A DNA stretch of 5,674 bases from a bacterium (GTDB lineage: Bacteria > Desulfobacterota > GWC2-55-46 > DRQE01): assembly GCA_027017505.1 (NCBI GenBank), contig JALUQR010000041.1, positions 1-5,674 on the forward strand. Direction: 5' to 3'. Below are positions 1 through 5,674 of the stretch, one piece after another (position 1 is the first letter of the stretch; each line of letters opens with the position of its first letter). The translations under genes and the position numbers were made by a program. The notes beneath the pieces were generated by a model. The model made no database searches. It was not told where the DNA came from and worked only from the letters and a program-made list of their open reading frames with translations.

Positions 1-416
1 GGCATGAGCACAAGGTATCTTCCTGGCAGTGTTATGTATGAGGTAAGCCTTGCCCCTTTTGTGCCAACGGGTTCTTTTTCAACCTGCACTATGATGTCCT
101 GGCCCTCTTTGAGTATCTTTTCTATTCTCTGGGGTTGGCTTCTGTGTATGTCCCTGGGGAGTTCCTCGTAGAGGGAGTCTATGGTCTCGAGCACATCTGT
201 TACATGCAGGAATGCGGTCCTCTCAAGGCCCACATCCACGAAGGCTGCCTGCATGCCTGGCAGTACATTCACCACCCTGCCCTTGTATATGTTGCCAGTT
301 ATGGTGCGGTCTTTCCTGCGCTCGATGTGGAACTCTGTGAGCACACCATCCTCGAGCACCGAAAGACGCTTCTCAAAGGGATTGGCGTCAAGAAGTATTT
401 CCTTAACAGGCACCAT
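1..416 (-). CDS. rng: Ribonuclease G / E family, N-terminal part (partial, 3' end off the window)
   Basis: The 138 visible codons give an N-terminus (MVPVKEILLDANPFEKR) and an S1-domain core that match RNase G/E closely. Diagnostic stretches are GNIYKGRV (about 41-48), VLPGMQAAFVDVGLERTAFL (about 51-70), GQDIIVQVEKEPVGTKGARL (about 105-124) and ITLPGRYLVLMP at the edge. RNase G is a cytoplasmic endoribonuclease that processes 16S rRNA 5' ends and turns over mRNA. The S1 domain binds RNA. The catalytic metal-binding aspartates lie further on, outside the window. It is the third gene of the minus-strand unit, 56 nt after the fused radical SAM gene, with no terminator-like hairpin in the gap, so co-transcription is likely. 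The start is uncertain by one codon: ATG at 416 lies only 2 nt after a GGGGA, while the next codon, GTG at 413, has 5-nt spacing. An in-frame TAA lies a few codons upstream. A short RNase G is more likely than a long RNase E, but the C-terminus is not visible. Confidence 0.95.
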   Translation of the reverse strand, partial: MVPVKEILLDANPFEKRLSVLEDGVLTEFHIERRKDRTITGNIYKGRVVNVLPGMQAAFVDVGLERTAFLHVTDVLETIDSLYEELPRDIHRSQPQRIEKILKEGQDIIVQVEKEPVGTKGARLTSYITLPGRYLVLM

Positions 417-472
417 GGTCCCCAGCTTGAATACTTATTGACAGCCCTTTGAGAAAAATCCCCTGCTAACTG

Positions 473-2998
473 CTAAAACAGGGTCTTTACCTTTAGGATT
501 GGAATAAGAGAAGCCTTTTCTGGCGGGAGCCCCAGCAGAGCCATCAGAACATCCTGTGGCCTTATTCTGCTTTGCTGTGTTTCCCTGATGGTAAGAGAAA
601 TGTTGCCCCTCTGGTCTACACAGAGTCTTTCAATGAAGGGTTTCAGGTCTATTACCTTTGTCTTTTCGCCTTTTGTTACTTCCACGGGGATTTCTTCCTT
701 TGCCAGAAAACTCTCGATGTCTCTTCTGACCTTATCTATATTCAAACCCAAAGGGCTGTCTTCGAGGGATGCAAGAAATGTCTGTGCCTTCATCATAACA
801 GAGAGCGAGGGAAGTTGCAAGGATATAAATCTCACAGAGCCAACCCTTATTCCCTCTGGCAGGGTGTGGTTGAGCCTTTCTCTTATCTCTTCTTCGGATA
901 TGTGGACAGTGTCAAGCTCCATGTCCATGTACTCATCCATACTTGCAATGCCCACTGGAAGGGGATTTAGGAAGGCTATCTTTGGCATGGGATGAAACCC
1001 CGAAGAATACCTTACAGGTAGCCCTGCCCTTCTTATGGCCCTTGCAAGGGTTCTGGTAAGCTCAAGGTGGCTTAAGTAGCGCATCTTAGAGGTCTTTGAA
1101 AAACTCAGCCTTACACGCAGGGGCCTTTCAGGCAGGTCCTTGGGCTTTGTTCGTTTGATGGGTAGCCCCTGGGGGTTGTAAACGATGTTTTTTATCCTCT
1201 TGTGGTCGCACACCCCGCAGTTTGTACAGCGTTCTGTTCTGCAGTCAGGGGTGGTAACAAGCTCAAGGGCCCTTCTGTAGTCCTCCACGAGGTAGTCCTT
1301 TGTAACACCGCAGTCCAGGTGGTCCCATGGAAGGACCTCTTTGAGGGAACGCCTTCTTGTGTAGAACTCCATGGACAGTCCCTCTGTGCGGAATGCATCC
1401 TGCCATATCTGCATGTTGAGTTTTTCTGTCCAGCCATCGAACCTTGCACCAGCCCTCCAGGCACGGAGTATAACACTGGCAAGTCTTCTATCGCCTCTGG
1501 AGAATACCCCTTCGAGATAGCTCATCTCTGGCTGATGCCACTTGAAGTCGAGCCTGCACTTTCTTGCAAGGCGTCTAAGGTGCTCAAGCCTTCTTCTGCT
1601 CTCTTCAACAGAAAGCTGGGGCTCCCACTGAAACGGGGTGAAGGGCTTGGGCACAAATGTGCCCACACTTACATTTACCTGCGGGTATCTGCCAAGGATA
1701 TTTCTGCCACCCTCTGCAACCCTGCGGGAAAGCTCTATTATGGCGTCAATGTCCTCTGCAGACTCTGTTGGAAGCCCTATCATGAAGTAGAGCTTGACAC
1801 TCCTCCAGCCAAGCATGAATATGTGTTCCGTCCACTCAAGGAGTGCCCTCTCTTCTATAACCTTGTTTATAACCCTTCGGAGTCTCTCTGTGCCTGCCTC
1901 AGGGGCAAGTGTGAAGCCTGTTTTTCTCACCCGTTTGATTTCCTCTGCAAGGTGTTTGCCAATGGTGCCCACCCTGAGAGACGGCAGAGAAAGTGCCACC
2001 TTTTTCTCCTCCAGTATGCGCATGAGGGATACAAGGAGTTCCTCTATTGCGGTATAATCACCTGTAGAGAGGGAAAGTAGCGAGACCTCCTCAAACCCCG
2101 TGTTCTTAAGCCCCTCTCTTACAAGCTCTATTATCTTCTCTGGAGACCTCTCCCTTATGGGTCTGTAAATCATGCCCGCCTGGCAGAACCTGCACGCCCT
2201 TGTGCATCCACGGGCTATCTCAACGGTGAGTCTGTCATGTATCGTCTGAAGATAGGGCACAACAGGACTTGTGGGAAAGGGAAGGGCCTCCAGATCGGGC
2301 TCAATCCTTCTTTTAACCCTGTAGCCAGAAAGGAGGGGTTTTATGTGTTTTATGGTGCCATCGTCCCCGTACTCCACACAGAAGAATGCAGGCACATACA
2401 CCCCTGTGATTTCAGAAAGCCTTTCAAGAATCTCCCTTCTCTTAAGCCCCTTTTTTCTTCCCTCTCTTATTGTGTTGCATATCTCCACCACCGCCCTTTC
2501 ACCATCGCCGAGAAGAAATAGGTCAAAAAACGGGGCGACAGGCTCGGGGTTGAATGCCCCCGGGCCTCCGCCTATAACGAAGGGTTCGTCCTCTCCTCTT
2601 TCCTCACTCAGAAGGGTTATTCCACCGAGCTCAAGCATGTTGACTATATTGGTATAGCAGAGCTCATACTGGATGGAAAAGCCCACCACATCAAGCTCCT
2701 TGAGTGGTATGCCAGACTCAAGGGTTGTAAGACGGAGTCCCTTTTTTCTCAGAAGGGCTTCCATGTCCTCCCATGGGGCAAACACCCTCTCACAGGCTAT
2801 GTGGGGCTGTGAGTTCAGCACATGGTAGAGTATCTGTATGCCAAGATGGCTCATGCCCACTTCATAGAGGTCTGGAAAGGCAAGCCCGAAGAGAAGCTCC
2901 ACCTTATTGGGGTCTTTCCTTATAACATTCACCTCGCTGTCTATGTATCTTGAAGGCCTCGTTACGGTGTTAAGAAGAGGTTCAACCCTTCTGTCCAT
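473..2998 (-). CDS. B12-binding-like radical SAM protein fused to DUF2344 (TIGR03960 + TIGR03936), 841 aa
   Basis: Complete ORF with ATG start and TAG stop. Residues about 30-190 form a Rossmann-like domain of the B12-binding type (FPDLYEVGMSHLG at 41-53, GGGPGAFNPEP at 143-153), but the cobalamin motif DxHxxG is absent. Residues about 250-480 are a radical SAM core with the CX3CX2C cluster ligands C265, C269 and C272, followed by APEAGTERLRR (365-375), LYFMIGLP (403-410) and FVPKPFTPFQW (448-458). A CX4CX2CX2C motif (C586, C591, C594, C597) may hold an auxiliary Fe-S cluster or zinc. Residues about 626-830 are DUF2344, the 'radical SAM-linked' domain (LSFSKTSKMRYLSHLELTRT, SSGFHPMPKIAF). In other bacteria DUF2344 is often a separate neighbouring gene; here it is fused. 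The substrate is not known to me. The place just upstream of RNase G hints at RNA or ribosome metabolism, by inference only. The length is normal for the fused form. Confidence 0.93.
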   Translation of the reverse strand: MDRRVEPLLNTVTRPSRYIDSEVNVIRKDPNKVELLFGLAFPDLYEVGMSHLGIQILYHVLNSQPHIACERVFAPWEDMEALLRKKGLRLTTLESGIPLKELDVVGFSIQYELCYTNIVNMLELGGITLLSEERGEDEPFVIGGGPGAFNPEPVAPFFDLFLLGDGERAVVEICNTIREGRKKGLKRREILERLSEITGVYVPAFFCVEYGDDGTIKHIKPLLSGYRVKRRIEPDLEALPFPTSPVVPYLQTIHDRLTVEIARGCTRACRFCQAGMIYRPIRERSPEKIIELVREGLKNTGFEEVSLLSLSTGDYTAIEELLVSLMRILEEKKVALSLPSLRVGTIGKHLAEEIKRVRKTGFTLAPEAGTERLRRVINKVIEERALLEWTEHIFMLGWRSVKLYFMIGLPTESAEDIDAIIELSRRVAEGGRNILGRYPQVNVSVGTFVPKPFTPFQWEPQLSVEESRRRLEHLRRLARKCRLDFKWHQPEMSYLEGVFSRGDRRLASVILRAWRAGARFDGWTEKLNMQIWQDAFRTEGLSMEFYTRRRSLKEVLPWDHLDCGVTKDYLVEDYRRALELVTTPDCRTERCTNCGVCDHKRIKNIVYNPQGLPIKRTKPKDLPERPLRVRLSFSKTSKMRYLSHLELTRTLARAIRRAGLPVRYSSGFHPMPKIAFLNPLPVGIASMDEYMDMELDTVHISEEEIRERLNHTLPEGIRVGSVRFISLQLPSLSVMMKAQTFLASLEDSPLGLNIDKVRRDIESFLAKEEIPVEVTKGEKTKVIDLKPFIERLCVDQRGNISLTIRETQQSRIRPQDVLMALLGLPPEKASLIPILKVKTLF

Positions 2999-3010
2999 AT
3001 CCGTGTGTTG

Positions 3011-3015
3011 CCTCC
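3011..3015 (-). promoter_or_regulatory. Shine-Dalgarno of the fused radical SAM gene
   Basis: GGAGG on the minus strand lies 12 nt before the ATG at 2998, longer than the usual 5-9 nt. No better start lies nearer: the nine codons between the upstream stop (3028-3026) and this ATG contain no ATG, GTG or TTG in frame. The gap is 27 nt, consistent with one transcript carrying both genes. Confidence 0.55.
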
Positions 3016-3025
3016 ATTTCGGTGG

Positions 3026-4714
3026 TCAGCACACCCCGCACCTTGTGCAGACCTCTGGCCTGCACGGTGGGGTGGTCTTCTCTGAAAGTGCCCTGGTGTA
3101 TTCATCCCAGAGGTAGTCCTTTCTTATACCACAGTCTATGACATCCCATGGAAGGACCTCCTGCCTGTCCCTCATTCTGTGGACAGACGCACTGATGAAG
3201 GCCTCTTTCTCCCTTAAGGTCTTCTTCCAGCCCATCTTAAGTGCCATTGTGAGGATTTCCGATGCCCTTCGGTCTGCCCTTGAAAGATAGGCCTGCACAA
3301 GCGAGCCCTCCGTGGATACGGGTTTTAGCTCCACACCCTTTATGCCGGAGAGTCCCCTTTTAAGAAGCCCTGTGCGGGAGCCAAATATCTTCTGTCTTTC
3401 AAACCCGTGCCACTGAAACGGTGTGAAGGGCTTTGGCACAAAGGGGGTAACACTTACGGTTATGTGCCCTCCACGGAGAATCTCTCTTGCCCTTTTCACA
3501 AGGGCCACTATTGATAGAATGTCTTCATCTGTCTCTTCTGGAAGGCCTATCATGAAGTATAGCTTTAGTCTTTTAAACCCTGCCTTCTGTATCATCTCAA
3601 GGCCCTGGATTATTCGTTCGTCCTCGATGGGTTTGTTTATGATTCTTCGCAGTCTTTCTGTGCCTGCCTCAGGGGCGACTGTTATGGTGGTGTAACCAGA
3701 GGATTTGAGCAGTTCGAGCAGTTCCTCATCGAGCACATCGAGCCTCAGTGAGGACAGGGTTATGCTGAATCTCCCGGAGAACCTTTTCAATATATCCCTT
3801 AGCTGTGGATACTCTGACACCGCAGAGCCCACAAGCCCGATTCGTTTTATATGGGCTGGCATGTGCTCTATGCATTCCTCTACGGGCTCCTTTTTTCTCC
3901 ACCGTGGTGGAAGAAAGAGAAAGCCTGCCACGCAGAACCTGCAACCACGCGGACAGCCCCTTTCCACCTCCACAAGGAGGGTGTTGCCAAACTCGGTGGA
4001 CGGGGTGAAGATTACAGTGGAGGGAACAAACATATTGACATCACTTACCACAGCCCTTCTTACAGGAAGGCGTGCGGTTCCCAGGGGCTCTATCTTTTCA
4101 ACCCTTTCAGCTCTGAAGCTGAACCTGTAAAGAGAGGGCACATAGAGAGAGTCAAGCTCTGCAAGCCTTGAAAGCCTTCTGTCCTTGGCCATGCCGAGTG
4201 TGGCTGTAAGGGCATCAAGGACGCTGTGGAGTTTTTCCTCTGCCTCGCCTATGAAGAAGAGGTCCATGAATTCAGAAAGGGGCTCGGGATTAAGGGATGG
4301 GGCACATCCGCCTGCTATAAGAAGGGGTGCTCCTTTACGGTCCTTTGAATAAAGGGGTATGCGCGAAAGCTCGAGTATGCGGACTGTATTCAAGTAGTCC
4401 TCCTCAAATGATATGGAAAAGGCTATTATGTGGAACTCTGCCAGCGGGCTCTGGGATTCAAGAGAGAGAAGAGGTGTGCCACTTCTTTCCATCTCTTCAA
4501 GCAGGGCTGGCTCTGGCAGGAATGCCCTTTCACACACACAGTCCTGACGGCTGTTTATGATTCTATAGACAGTCTGAAAACCCAGGTTGCTCATGCCAGC
4601 CCTGTAGGTGTTTGGATAGACCAGTGCAACCCTGAGTTTTCCGCCAGGCTCCTTGAAGACCGTGCCCCTCTCACGGGAGAGTATCTCCCTGAGTCTTTTT
4701 TTGACCTTCCAGAT
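3026..4714 (-). CDS. B12-binding-like radical SAM protein, paralogue without DUF2344; probable non-canonical AUC start (562 aa)
   Basis: This is a tandem paralogue of the downstream gene and shares its domain order. From the proposed start at 4714 it has a Rossmann-like N-terminal domain (GGKLRVALVYPNTYRAGMSN at about 24-43), also without DxHxxG. A radical SAM core follows with CX3CX2C ligands C254, C258 and C261, APEAGTERLRR (about 347-357), LYFMIGLP (about 385-392) and FVPKPFTPFQW (about 425-435). A CX4CX2CX2C motif (C551, C556, C559, C562) ends in the very last residue before TGA. It lacks DUF2344. The start is the problem. The first in-frame ATG (4594) would cut off the conserved first beta strand. 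Between that ATG and the in-frame TGA at 4720-4718 there is no ATG, GTG or TTG. ATC at 4714-4712 lies 9 nt after a consensus SD, so it is chosen. If non-canonical starts are refused, the call shrinks to 4594. The substrate is unknown; it may partner with its paralogue. The gene call is secure, the start is not. Confidence 0.85.
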   Translation of the reverse strand: MWKVKKRLREILSRERGTVFKEPGGKLRVALVYPNTYRAGMSNLGFQTVYRIINSRQDCVCERAFLPEPALLEEMERSGTPLLSLESQSPLAEFHIIAFSISFEEDYLNTVRILELSRIPLYSKDRKGAPLLIAGGCAPSLNPEPLSEFMDLFFIGEAEEKLHSVLDALTATLGMAKDRRLSRLAELDSLYVPSLYRFSFRAERVEKIEPLGTARLPVRRAVVSDVNMFVPSTVIFTPSTEFGNTLLVEVERGCPRGCRFCVAGFLFLPPRWRKKEPVEECIEHMPAHIKRIGLVGSAVSEYPQLRDILKRFSGRFSITLSSLRLDVLDEELLELLKSSGYTTITVAPEAGTERLRRIINKPIEDERIIQGLEMIQKAGFKRLKLYFMIGLPEETDEDILSIVALVKRAREILRGGHITVSVTPFVPKPFTPFQWHGFERQKIFGSRTGLLKRGLSGIKGVELKPVSTEGSLVQAYLSRADRRASEILTMALKMGWKKTLREKEAFISASVHRMRDRQEVLPWDVIDCGIRKDYLWDEYTRALSEKTTPPCRPEVCTRCGVC

Positions 4715-4748
4715 AGTTCAGAGACCTCCTGTATAGAGAAACTATCTG
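4710..4748 (-). promoter_or_regulatory. Inverted repeat around the ribosome binding site (candidate leader hairpin)
   Basis: In the minus-strand transcript, CAGATAGTT (4748-4740) is perfectly complementary to AACTATCTG (4718-4710). This gives a 9-bp stem with a 21-nt loop. The SD AGGAGGT lies in the loop and the proposed ATC start (4714-4712) lies in the 3' arm. A further U-G pair is possible at the loop base. A smaller alternative pairing of UCUC (4738-4735) with GAGG (4728-4725) could cover the SD. TATACAG also occurs twice as a direct repeat (4752-4746 and 4735-4729). A translational control element is an inference; six of the nine stem pairs are A-U. Confidence 0.45.
4724..4730 (-). promoter_or_regulatory. 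Consensus Shine-Dalgarno that decides the start of the first radical SAM gene
   Basis: AGGAGGT on the minus strand is a full anti-16S match. It lies 9 nt before the ATC at 4714-4712. No ATG, GTG or TTG in any frame falls between it and the next 40 nt that would open a usable reading frame. The two CTG codons nearby are in another frame that soon hits TGA. Confidence 0.75.
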
Positions 4749-4751
4749 TAT

Positions 4752-4781
4752 ATTATCCCACAGGGTGTGCACTTTTTACAA
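4752..4781 (-). promoter_or_regulatory. Candidate sigma-70 promoter of the radical SAM / rng operon
   Basis: On the minus strand a -35 TTGTAA (4781-4776, 4 of 6 to consensus) is separated by 18 nt from a -10 GATAAT (4757-4752, 5 of 6). A start of transcription about 7 nt later would leave a leader of roughly 30 nt before the ATC at 4714, covering the inverted repeat and SD. Confidence 0.55.
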
Positions 4782-4785
4782 GTCC

Positions 4786-4801
4786 AGTGGCAATTGCCTC
4801 T
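4786..4801. promoter_or_regulatory. Palindrome between the divergent promoters (candidate operator)
   Basis: AGTGGCAATTGCCTCT is a 16-bp near-perfect palindrome. The inner 10 bp GGCAATTGCC is perfect and only one pair mismatches outside it. It lies between the two back-to-back -35 elements and overlaps the plus-strand -35 (4794-4799), where a repressor could act on one or both units. It matches no operator that I recognise (not FNR- or CRP-like). Confidence 0.35.
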
Positions 4802-4822
4802 CTAAGGGGTTTCTGATATACT
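4794..4822 (+). promoter_or_regulatory. Candidate sigma-70 promoter of the Fe-S gene, giving a very short leader
   Basis: A -35 TTGCCT (4794-4799, 4 of 6) and a -10 TATACT (4817-4822, 5 of 6) are 17 nt apart. Transcription would begin near 4829, only about 7 nt before the ATG at 4836. No Shine-Dalgarno is visible before that ATG, which fits a leaderless or nearly leaderless mRNA. Confidence 0.5.
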
Positions 4823-4835
4823 TAACCACAGCGAT

Positions 4836-5674
4836 ATGGCGGAATATTTTATTGATAAGAGGGGTTTTAAGGCCTTCGTAAGGGGTATTCTCAAGGCATA
4901 CACCCTTTATGGCACTGTGGAGAAGGATGGCTTTCCTGTCTTCCGCAGGATTGAGGAACCCGAAGAACTCATACTCTCTTTAAAACCCACGCATCTTTCT
5001 CCAAAGCAGTTTATCTTTCCACCAAGGGAGCTTCTCTTAAGGTTCAACCTTGAGGATGGTAGCACCGAGGCGGTGGTTGATACCGGGGAGCAGGTCATCA
5101 TGGGGCTACATCCCTGCGACATACACGCCATAGGGCTTCTTGACAGGGTGTTCTCCCATGGCAGAGGGGATGTGAACTATCTTGAGAGAAGAAAAAAGAC
5201 CATCCTTATAGGCACAGAGTGCCTGCCCGATGAGTACTGCTTCTGCCATTCAATGGGCACCATGGATGCAGAGCAGGGGTTTGACCTATTCTTCCACAGG
5301 CTCAAAAGAGGATACCTTGTAAGGGTGGGCACAGAAAGGGGCAGGGGGCTTCTTGAAGGATACGCAAATCCTGAAACCGCCCGAAGGGCACACCTTGAAG
5401 AGGTCAAAAAACACAGGCAGAGAAAGCTTAAAGGCTTTATACGCTCCATCAATGCCAGAAAGGAGGAGCTTCCACTTGTGTACGCGGGAAGCTATGAGCA
5501 CCCTGTATGGGAGAGAATCGGCAGTATATGCTACGGCTGTGGAAGCTGTAACCATGTATGCCCCACCTGTTACTGTTTTGATGTGAGAGACGATGTTACA
5601 CTTGACCTCAAGGAGGCCCGCAGATACAGGGTTTGGGATGGCTGTACACTTGAGGACTTTGCAAGGGTTGCAGG
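4836..5674 (+). CDS. 4Fe-4S dicluster protein, hydrogenase beta subunit / AsrA type (partial, 3' end off the window)
   Basis: An open frame of 279 codons from ATG 4836 reaches the right edge without a stop. The family pattern is clear: LHPCDIHAIGLLDRVF (91-106), then GTEC with C129, then CFC with C135 and C137. A ferredoxin-like CX2CX2CX3C follows (C232, C235, C238, C242), then CYCFDV (C245, C247) and WDGCTLEDFARVA at the edge (267-279). The second ferredoxin motif expected in this family would lie just beyond. Known members include the beta subunit of group 3b/3c NiFe hydrogenases (sulfhydrogenase HydB) and anaerobic sulfite reductase subunit A. They pass electrons through two [4Fe-4S] clusters between a flavin NAD(P)H subunit and a catalytic subunit in the cytoplasm. 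Which complex applies depends on genes to the right. ATG 4836 is the only start after the in-frame TAA at 4803 and has no SD. It diverges from the radical SAM operon. Confidence 0.88.
   Translation, partial: MAEYFIDKRGFKAFVRGILKAYTLYGTVEKDGFPVFRRIEEPEELILSLKPTHLSPKQFIFPPRELLLRFNLEDGSTEAVVDTGEQVIMGLHPCDIHAIGLLDRVFSHGRGDVNYLERRKKTILIGTECLPDEYCFCHSMGTMDAEQGFDLFFHRLKRGYLVRVGTERGRGLLEGYANPETARRAHLEEVKKHRQRKLKGFIRSINARKEELPLVYAGSYEHPVWERIGSICYGCGSCNHVCPTCYCFDVRDDVTLDLKEARRYRVWDGCTLEDFARVA

Noticed and set aside
438..443. Perfect TTGACA on the plus strand in the gap before rng
   Set aside because: No -10 lies at suitable spacing, and transcription would run antisense into the end of the fused radical SAM gene with no gene to serve.
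135..452. Plus-strand open frame opposite rng
   Set aside because: The minus strand here is unmistakably RNase G. The plus-strand translation shows no family motif and no SD.
417..472. Possible terminator between the fused radical SAM gene and rng
   Set aside because: The gap has a T5 run and a TAGCAG direct repeat overlapping the stop codon, but no GC-rich inverted repeat before the T run.
1202..2080. 292-codon open frame on the plus strand inside the fused radical SAM gene
   Set aside because: It is antisense to an evident conserved gene. Its Cys- and Pro-rich translation matches no family that I recognise, and its length follows from the codon use of the real gene.
3026..3028. TGA as a selenocysteine codon joining the two radical SAM genes
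   Set aside because: The nine codons after it do not match the paralogue's continuation, the next gene has its own start and SD, and no SECIS-like hairpin is evident.
4696..4702. A7 run as a programmed frameshift site supplying an upstream start
   Set aside because: No ATG, GTG or TTG follows the SD in any frame before the run, so a shift would not solve the start problem.
5286..5555. Minus-strand open frames opposite the Fe-S gene
   Set aside because: The plus strand carries a continuous, motif-rich Fe-S protein; the opposite frames show no conserved features.

Overview
The window holds two divergent transcription units. They share a compact control region of about 120 bp at roughly 4715-4835. 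On the minus strand, reading leftward, is an apparent operon of three genes. First comes a radical SAM protein with an N-terminal B12-binding-like domain. Next is a second, paralogous radical SAM protein fused to a C-terminal DUF2344 domain (TIGR03960 + TIGR03936 architecture). Last is the beginning of an RNase E/G family ribonuclease, cut off by the left edge. On the plus strand, reading rightward, is the start of an iron-sulfur protein of the hydrogenase-beta / anaerobic sulfite reductase A type, cut off by the right edge.

The organism looks like an anaerobic or microaerophilic bacterium of the Nitrospirota (Thermodesulfovibrio-like) or Desulfobacterota kind. This is inference. It rests on the fused TIGR03960/TIGR03936 gene beside RNase G, the oxygen-sensitive Fe-S enzymes, and codon use rich in AGG/AGA for Arg and ATA for Ile. 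Gene density is high and there is no sign of mobile DNA, CRISPR, tRNA or rRNA genes. In many bacteria this radical SAM / RNase G block is followed by rplU, rpmA and obg. If so here, those genes lie left of position 1.

Minus-strand layout: promoter about 4781-4752, radical SAM gene 1 at 4714-3026, a 27-nt gap, fused radical SAM gene 2 at 2998-473, a 56-nt gap, and rng from 416 running off the edge. Plus strand: promoter about 4794-4822, then the Fe-S gene from 4836 to the right edge.

The least ordinary part is the start of radical SAM gene 1. Homology to its paralogue requires about 40 residues upstream of the first in-frame ATG (4594). That stretch is open but contains no ATG, GTG or TTG. 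A consensus Shine-Dalgarno AGGAGGT sits 9 nt before an in-frame ATC codon. A perfect 9-bp inverted repeat places this SD in a loop and the ATC in the stem. This suggests either a rare AUC-initiated, structure-controlled gene or a single-base change or error in an ATG. The functions of the two radical SAM proteins are not known to me. Co-transcription with RNase G makes RNA or ribosome metabolism a reasonable guess, but only a guess.
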